5,206 nucleotides of DNA from an uncultured Mailhella sp. (GTDB taxonomy: Bacteria > Desulfobacterota > Desulfovibrionia > Desulfovibrionales > Desulfovibrionaceae): NCBI GenBank assembly GCA_905192935.1, contig CAJJMX010000132.1, forward strand, positions 1 through 5,206, read 5' to 3'. Of this stretch, positions 1 through 5,206 are shown in pieces. The position numbers were made by a program, and so were the translations under genes. Within the stretch, counting starts at the first letter, position 1. Each line of letters begins with the position of its first letter. The notes under the pieces were generated by a model. The model saw nothing but the letters and a program-made list of their open reading frames with translations, was not told the origin of the DNA and made no database searches.

Positions 1-548
1 GAAGACACGATGCGCCTGCATTCGAACAACTCGTCGATGAACGTCTCCAGTTCCTCACTGTCGCGTTCTATGTCGATAACCCGGACGCCTTCTCCAAAAC
101 TGAGCAGCTTCTTATGGCTGTAATGACACACGACGCCCACGTCGTATCGGTTCCTTCGTGTCTTCGGCTGATAAAACCGGGGAAGCAGCAGCGCCGGATC
201 CCCGTAGATGCGCGGACAGTGATAACCGGCGCGCAGCAGCGTCTCCCGGGTAAGAGGTCCCCGGACGGCCCTGAAGGACGCCGAACCGGGAAAGAAGGGA
301 AGCAGTCTTCGTCCCCGGAACAGCCTTACGTCCTCATGCAGACATCCCGTCCCCCAGAAGACGCTGCGGCTGCGCAACGTGCGGCTGTTGATGATGCTGC
401 CGACGGCGCAAAGCTTGCCCGGCCGCTTGATACCTGCCGGGACTATGCGGGCCCCGGATACTTTTTCTACAATATAGGGCGAAAGGGCGTCTCCAAAATT
501 TTTGTTGTCCGTCCACCAGTAAAGCGGGATGGTCCCACACTCCTTCAT
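1..548 (-). CDS. Polysaccharide pyruvyl transferase family protein, N-terminal part (cut by window edge)
   Basis: The reading frame is open from an ATG at 546-548 to the left edge, giving 182 codons plus two bases. The family (PF04230, with ExoV- and WcaK-type members) transfers pyruvate from phosphoenolpyruvate to sugars of exopolysaccharides, capsules or wall polymers in the cytoplasm. Visible signs are YWWTDNKNFGDALSPYIVEK at residues 10-29, the characteristic N-terminal NFGD motif. They continue with a VGSI segment at 49-52, FWGTG at 64-68, VRGPLTRE at 95-102, YGDPALLLP at 115-123 and a VGVVCHY strand at 137-143. It ends in ECRRIVS, just before the place where relatives usually carry an SLHG motif, so about half the protein is missing. 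A GGGGA ribosome binding site (554-558) lies 5 bases before the ATG, and no better upstream start is in frame. It lies 69 bases downstream of the acetyltransferase gene on the same strand, so co-transcription is possible. Eight of its 22 arginines use AGA, AGG or CGA. The family call is firm; the acceptor sugar is unknown, and some members do not transfer pyruvate. Confidence 0.85.
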   Translation of the reverse strand, partial: MKECGTIPLYWWTDNKNFGDALSPYIVEKVSGARIVPAGIKRPGKLCAVGSIINSRTLRSRSVFWGTGCLHEDVRLFRGRRLLPFFPGSASFRAVRGPLTRETLLRAGYHCPRIYGDPALLLPRFYQPKTRRNRYDVGVVCHYSHKKLLSFGEGVRVIDIERDSEELETFIDELFECRRIVS

Positions 549-597
549 TTTTGTCCCCAGTCTGATATATGTCGCTCGTTCACCTGCGTATGATTGC

Positions 598-613
598 AGC
601 CGCCCCGGCGGCT
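598..613 (-). repeat. GC-rich inverted repeat just after the acetyltransferase stop
   Basis: AGCCGCC and GGCGGCT form a perfect 7-bp inverted repeat around two bases, starting 4 bases after the TGA stop of the acetyltransferase gene. In RNA it would fold as a short GC hairpin. No run of T follows on the minus strand, so it is not a classical rho-independent terminator. It could instead protect the 3' end of a message or partly separate the two minus-strand genes. The repeat is seen directly; any role is inference. Confidence 0.35.
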
Positions 614-617
614 CTCT

Positions 618-1136
618 TCATATGCGTTTTTCCAGAAAAATCAGATGCTCGGCAATGACGCCCTCAAAAAGCACGGCCGTCTTTCCGGCATGGCGGAACC
701 CCAGACGCCGATACAGCGCCGCGGCAGGTTCGTTGTGCTCCCAGGTGTCGATCCGCATGACCTCGCAGCCTCGGCGTTCCGCCTCCTCCAGAGCAAAGCG
801 CACCATGCGCGAGCCTGTCCCGCGGCCGGCCTGCGACGGCGGCACGCAAAGCGTATGAATGACCAGCACCTTGTCCGGCTCCGCCTCATGAAGCCAGGGA
901 ATGGCGGCATATTCCTGAAGCTGGACATGATTGAGAATCATGCTCGCACGGATCTCGCCATCCTCTTCCATCACGAACAGCTCGCCTTTCTCCACACCCT
1001 TTTCCGCCACGCTCCGCGTCGGATACACACCCCTTTTCCAGTTGGTGCGGCTGCCGTGCTTCTCCTCATAGGTGAGAAGCTCGTCATAATGCCGCTCCAC
1101 CGCTGCGATGTCCCGCTCTTCCGCTTTTCGTATCAC
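618..1136 (-). CDS. GNAT family N-acetyltransferase
   Basis: This complete gene encodes a 172-residue cytoplasmic enzyme expected to move an acetyl group from acetyl-CoA to an amine on an unknown substrate. The start is a GTG at 1134-1136, preceded by a strong GGGAGG ribosome binding site (1144-1149) at 7 bases. Starting here gives the usual N-terminus of the family (VIRKAEERD). The frame stays open upstream to an ATG at 1316, but that stretch has no family resemblance. Residues 53-70 (LFVMEEDGEIRASMILNH) look like the central beta strands. Residues 92-112 carry motif A, with VIHTLCV followed by the acetyl-CoA pyrophosphate loop AGRGTG at 103-108; the first position of the R/Q-x-x-G-x-G signature is Ala here. 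Residues 126-147 carry motif B, with IDTW, N135 and ALYRRLGF. Length is normal for a single-domain GNAT. The sequence resembles GNAT proteins common in gut bacteria that share WKRGVYPTR near residue 33. Substrate cannot be predicted. It may share a transcript with the downstream pyruvyl transferase gene. Confidence 0.9.
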   Translation of the reverse strand: MIRKAEERDIAAVERHYDELLTYEEKHGSRTNWKRGVYPTRSVAEKGVEKGELFVMEEDGEIRASMILNHVQLQEYAAIPWLHEAEPDKVLVIHTLCVPPSQAGRGTGSRMVRFALEEAERRGCEVMRIDTWEHNEPAAALYRRLGFRHAGKTAVLFEGVIAEHLIFLEKRI

Positions 1137-1265
1137 GCCTTCACCTCCCTGAATATCGCCGGTCGCTTCATCGTCCCGCCGTCTTCCCCGGACATGCTCC
1201 GCCGGGTCCGGCTCGGAAAACTCATTTGCCCATGACCATATCCCGGATACGGGCATGTTGTCACT

Positions 1266-1306
1266 CAGGCACAGGCTTCCTGTTCCGCCTGCGGCCGATG
1301 CGCAGG
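1266..1306 (-). repeat. Two overlapping hairpins in the acetyltransferase upstream region
   Basis: Two inverted repeats share four bases. The first, 1266-1291, pairs CAGGC with GCCTG and, inside it, ACAGG with CCTGT around a 3-base loop, with a 3-base bulge between the two stems. The second, 1288-1306, pairs CCTGCG with CGCAGG around a 7-base loop. Because 1288-1291 belong to both, only one can form fully at a time in RNA. This lies 130-170 bases upstream of the GTG start and matters only if a transcript begins further upstream. The pairing is seen; function is inference. Confidence 0.3.
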
Positions 1307-1363
1307 GCCCCGGCACCGAAGGCTCCTCCCCTCTCCCGGAACCATCCGTAAAACCAAACGTTA

Positions 1364-1375
1364 TTTGATATCAAA
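1364..1375. promoter_or_regulatory. 12-bp palindrome TTTGATATCAAA, possible operator
   Basis: A perfect 12-bp palindrome lies in the AT-rich part of the secA-acetyltransferase gap. It is flanked by two identical direct repeats AACCAAAC at 1352-1359 and 1392-1399, exactly 40 bases apart. AT-rich palindromes of this size are typical of dimeric repressor sites, but no regulator is encoded nearby and no promoter can be fixed next to it, so the call is tentative. Confidence 0.3.
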
Positions 1376-1435
1376 AATAAATTTTCCTTGGAACCAAACA
1401 CGCGGACGGCAGCTTTTACGATCTTCGAAAGATAC

Positions 1436-1474
1436 AAAAATCCCCGCGGAACTCAGGATTCCGCGGGGATTTTT
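1436..1474 (-). terminator. Rho-independent terminator of secA, symmetrical
   Basis: An 11-bp perfect stem (TCCCCGCGGAA at 1441-1451 with TTCCGCGGGGA at 1459-1469) closes a 7-base loop and is flanked by A5 (1436-1440) and T5 (1470-1474). Read on the minus strand it starts 7 bases after the secA TAG and ends in a T run, a textbook intrinsic terminator. Because the flanks are A5 and T5, it also has the right form on the plus strand and should stop readthrough either way. It separates secA from the acetyltransferase unit. Confidence 0.92.
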
Positions 1475-1481
1475 CAGATGT

Positions 1482-4226
<2,745 letters not shown>

Positions 4227-4232
4227 GGGTAT

Positions 4233-4236
4233 CTCC
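4233..4236 (-). promoter_or_regulatory. Ribosome binding site of secA
   Basis: GGAG on the minus strand lies 6 bases before the ATG at 4224-4226. It fixes that ATG as the start rather than the upstream in-frame ATG at 4466, which would add 80 residues with no SecA character. Confidence 0.8.
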
Positions 4237-4261
4237 AGAAAAAGTCGTTGGAACAAGGCAG

Positions 4262-4290
4262 AAGATAAGTCATGCCCTTCTGTTTGGCAA
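4262..4290 (-). promoter_or_regulatory. Sigma70-type promoter of secA
   Basis: On the minus strand a -35 box TTGCCA (4285-4290, five of six matches to TTGACA) is separated by exactly 17 bases from a -10 box TATCTT (4262-4267, four of six matches to TATAAT). Transcription would begin near 4255, leaving a leader of about 30 bases with the GGAG site. This short leader leaves no space for a SecM-like upstream gene. The elements are seen directly; activity is inferred. Confidence 0.65.
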
Positions 4291-4321
4291 ATGTTCAACC
4301 GCCCTTTTCCCCATATTTTAC

Positions 4322-4342
4322 CGGAGGAAAAATTTTCTTCCG
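4322..4342. promoter_or_regulatory. Imperfect palindrome upstream of the secA promoter
   Basis: A 21-base inverted repeat has arms CGGAGGAAA and TTTCTTCCG, with one G-T position breaking the symmetry, around an A/T centre. It sits about 30 bases upstream of the secA -35 box, so it could be a binding site for a regulator, and its AT core could act as an UP-type element. No matching second copy was seen in the window. Confidence 0.3.
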
Positions 4343-4361
4343 CAGACCGGCAGGCCATGAA

Positions 4362-4376
4362 ACGGCAAAAAGCCGT
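4362..4376. repeat. Short inverted repeat with A5 loop
   Basis: ACGGC (4362-4366) and GCCGT (4372-4376) flank AAAAA. The stem is only 5 bp and no adequate T run follows on either strand, so it is too weak to call a terminator. It lies in the middle of the secA-rlpA gap, upstream of both candidate promoters, where it could be either a protein site or chance. Confidence 0.25.
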
Positions 4377-4406
4377 GAGGCACAAAGCTCCGTCAGGATC
4401 ACGCTC

Positions 4407-4435
4407 TGGACAAAACGCCCCGCATGCTTCATGAT
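4407..4435 (+). promoter_or_regulatory. Candidate sigma70-type promoter of rlpA
   Basis: TGGACA (4407-4412, five of six matches to the -35 consensus) is followed after 17 bases by CATGAT (4430-4435, four of six to the -10 consensus). Transcription would start near 4442, giving a leader of about 72 bases before the rlpA ATG. The first -10 base is C instead of T, so this is a weaker match than the secA promoter. Confidence 0.4.
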
Positions 4436-4447
4436 GACACGAAGAAC

Positions 4448-4487
4448 TGCCCGCCCTCGGGCACATGGTGTGCCGGGCTTCCGGGCG
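4448..4487 (+). repeat. Overlapping hairpins in the rlpA leader
   Basis: Two perfect inverted repeats overlap. TGCCCG pairs with CGGGCA (4448-4463, 4-base loop), and GGCACA pairs with TGTGCC (4460-4474, 3-base loop), with GGCA at 4460-4463 shared. A further CCGGGC is repeated at 4473-4478 and 4481-4486, and the first copy could pair with GCCCG at 4449-4453, enclosing the second hairpin. Nearly the whole leader from the candidate start to about 26 bases before the ATG can therefore fold in more than one way. The pairing is seen; a regulatory role is inference. Confidence 0.4.
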
Positions 4488-4513
4488 TCTTCCGTTTGCT
4501 TCAGGCAGAGACC

Positions 4514-5206
4514 ATGTCCAGATACCATCGACCGATTGTTGTGTTTTTGTGTCTTCTTTGCGCTGCCGCGGTCATTCTCTGCGGATGCTCCACCAGAAAC
4601 ACCGGATATCAGAACGGCCGCTATCGGGGCACCGGCGCCTATACGGTGCGCGGCAAGACCTACTATCCTCTCAAGTCCGCCCACGACTTCGTGGAAACAG
4701 GCGTGGCCTCATGGTACGGCCCGGGCTTTCACGGCAGAAAGACCTCCAACGGGGAACGCTACAACCAGAACGCCATGACGGCGGCCCACAAGCTTCTGCC
4801 CTTCGGCACGCGTCTTCGCGTCATCAATCTGGAAAACGGCCGCACCACGGAAGTACGCGTCAACGACCGCGGTCCCTTCGTGGACAGCCGCATCATCGAT
4901 CTTTCCCGCGCCGCCGCAAAAGATCTCGGCATGCTCGGCAAGGGGACGGCGCGCGTGCGCCTCATAGCGCTGGAAGACGGCACCGAGCCGTCCTTCTTCA
5001 CGCCGGACGGCGACATGCTCGGGCTCTTCTACGTCCAGATAGGCTCCTTCCGGGAACGGCCGAGAGCCGTCAATCTCGCCGATTTCATGCGCACGCAGGG
5101 CTACGGCTGCCGCATCGCCACGCACGACGGCAACGATCTCAACTTCGTGCAGCTCGGTCCCTATCACTCTCGTTCCGTCGCCGAAAAGACCGCCCGCTCC
5201 CTGAGT
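4514..5206 (+). CDS. rlpA: RlpA-like septal lipoprotein lytic transglycosylase (cut by window edge)
   Basis: RlpA is an outer-membrane lipoprotein that cuts peptidoglycan strands lacking stem peptides, mostly at division septa. The visible 231 codons start at the ATG at 4514-4516, which is supported by a typical lipoprotein signal: basic N-terminus (R3, H5, R6), a hydrophobic run 8-22 and the lipobox L22-C23-G24-C25. Ser at +2 fits outer-membrane sorting. The ribosome binding site is weak (AGGCAGAG). The double-psi beta-barrel domain spans about 62-153, with ASWYGPGFHGRKTSNGERY (65-83), NAMTAAHKLLPFGTRLRV (86-103), VRVNDRGPF (114-122) and RIIDLSRAAAKDLGM (126-140). E81, H92 and D118 keep the spacing of the residues needed for activity in Pseudomonas RlpA (E120, H131, D157), so the enzyme is expected to be active. 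A SPOR domain, which binds denuded septal glycan, begins at about 170 (LFYVQIGSF) and reaches VQLGPYHSR (212-220) before the window ends. It is divergent from secA. Only the last part of SPOR and any tail are missing. Confidence 0.95.
   Translation, partial: MSRYHRPIVVFLCLLCAAAVILCGCSTRNTGYQNGRYRGTGAYTVRGKTYYPLKSAHDFVETGVASWYGPGFHGRKTSNGERYNQNAMTAAHKLLPFGTRLRVINLENGRTTEVRVNDRGPFVDSRIIDLSRAAAKDLGMLGKGTARVRLIALEDGTEPSFFTPDGDMLGLFYVQIGSFRERPRAVNLADFMRTQGYGCRIATHDGNDLNFVQLGPYHSRSVAEKTARSLS

Larger units (their letters stand above)
1137..1435. other. Intergenic stretch upstream of the acetyltransferase gene
   Basis: About 300 bases without a supportable gene. The part nearest the acetyltransferase (1137-1340) is GC-rich and stays open in its frame, but lacks coding resemblance. 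It contains two small inverted repeats, listed separately. Positions 1345-1400 are clearly richer in A and T and hold a 12-bp palindrome and repeated AACCAAAC words. This would be the natural place for the acetyltransferase promoter, but I could not find a convincing -35/-10 pair on the minus strand. ATCTT-CGA-AAGAT at 1421-1433 is a further short inverted repeat. No tRNA, riboswitch or sRNA fold was recognised. Confidence 0.5.

Noticed and set aside
334..540. 68-codon minus-strand frame starting at 540
   Set aside because: It is a different frame inside the pyruvyl transferase gene; its translation is Arg/Gln-rich with no motif.
114..593. 159-codon open frame on the plus strand
   Set aside because: It is the antisense shadow of the pyruvyl transferase gene, which has clear family motifs on the minus strand.
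594..1235. 213-codon plus-strand frame and other frames opposite the acetyltransferase
   Set aside because: Antisense shadow in exact register with a well-supported GNAT gene.
1137..1435. A tRNA, small RNA or riboswitch in the 300-base gap
   Set aside because: No cloverleaf or known riboswitch core was recognised, and the hairpins present are short and lack a terminator of their own.
4227..4300. A SecM-like arrest peptide gene upstream of secA
   Set aside because: The predicted secA transcript starts near 4255, leaving about 30 bases of leader, and no short reading frame with a start site lies there.
4227..4466. 80-residue N-terminal extension of SecA from an upstream ATG at 4466
   Set aside because: The extension has no SecA character, would cross the secA promoter, and the ATG at 4226 has a well-placed GGAG and the standard family N-terminus.
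4295..4684. 129-codon minus-strand frame across the secA-rlpA gap
   Set aside because: It covers both promoters and the antisense of the rlpA signal peptide, and shows no motif or ribosome binding site.
4272..4778. 168-codon plus-strand frame running from the gap into rlpA
   Set aside because: It overlaps rlpA in another frame, crosses the leader hairpins and promoter, and is low in recognisable protein character.
4709..5167. 152-codon minus-strand frame opposite rlpA
   Set aside because: Antisense shadow of the RlpA barrel and SPOR domains in exact register.

Overview
The window reads as a stretch of chromosome from a Gram-negative bacterium with a GC-rich genome. An outer-membrane lipoprotein of the RlpA type and a SecA with a C-terminal zinc-binding tail support Gram-negative. 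The style of SecA and the neighbouring genes fit a sulfate-reducer-like deltaproteobacterium (Desulfovibrionaceae), but that placement is an impression from sequence and is not proven here. Four protein genes can be supported. Two are complete (a GNAT acetyltransferase and secA) and two run off the window edges (a polysaccharide pyruvyl transferase family gene at the left, rlpA at the right).

Layout, left to right. Positions 1-548 (minus strand) hold the N-terminal 182 codons of a polysaccharide pyruvyl transferase family protein, which continues beyond the left edge. Positions 618-1136 (minus) encode a 172-residue GNAT acetyltransferase with a GTG start and a strong ribosome binding site. 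The 345-base gap at 1137-1481 has no gene. It holds a rho-independent terminator just after secA, an AT-rich patch with a 12-bp palindrome, and small hairpins. Positions 1482-4226 (minus) encode full-length SecA (914 residues). The 287-base gap at 4227-4513 separates secA from the divergent rlpA and carries a good sigma70-type promoter for secA, a weaker candidate for rlpA, and several inverted repeats. Positions 4514-5206 (plus) hold rlpA, cut by the right edge within its SPOR domain.

SecA (protein export motor) and RlpA (a lipoprotein lytic transglycosylase that would itself be exported) are both housekeeping envelope functions, divergently transcribed. The GNAT and pyruvyl transferase genes face the same way as secA but are separated from it by a strong terminator, so they are probably a separate transcription unit. 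The pyruvyl transferase may be the edge of a surface-glycan locus lying to the left. I saw no mobile element, CRISPR array, RNA gene or clearly new system. The items most worth checking are the regulatory-looking inverted repeats in the two intergenic gaps.
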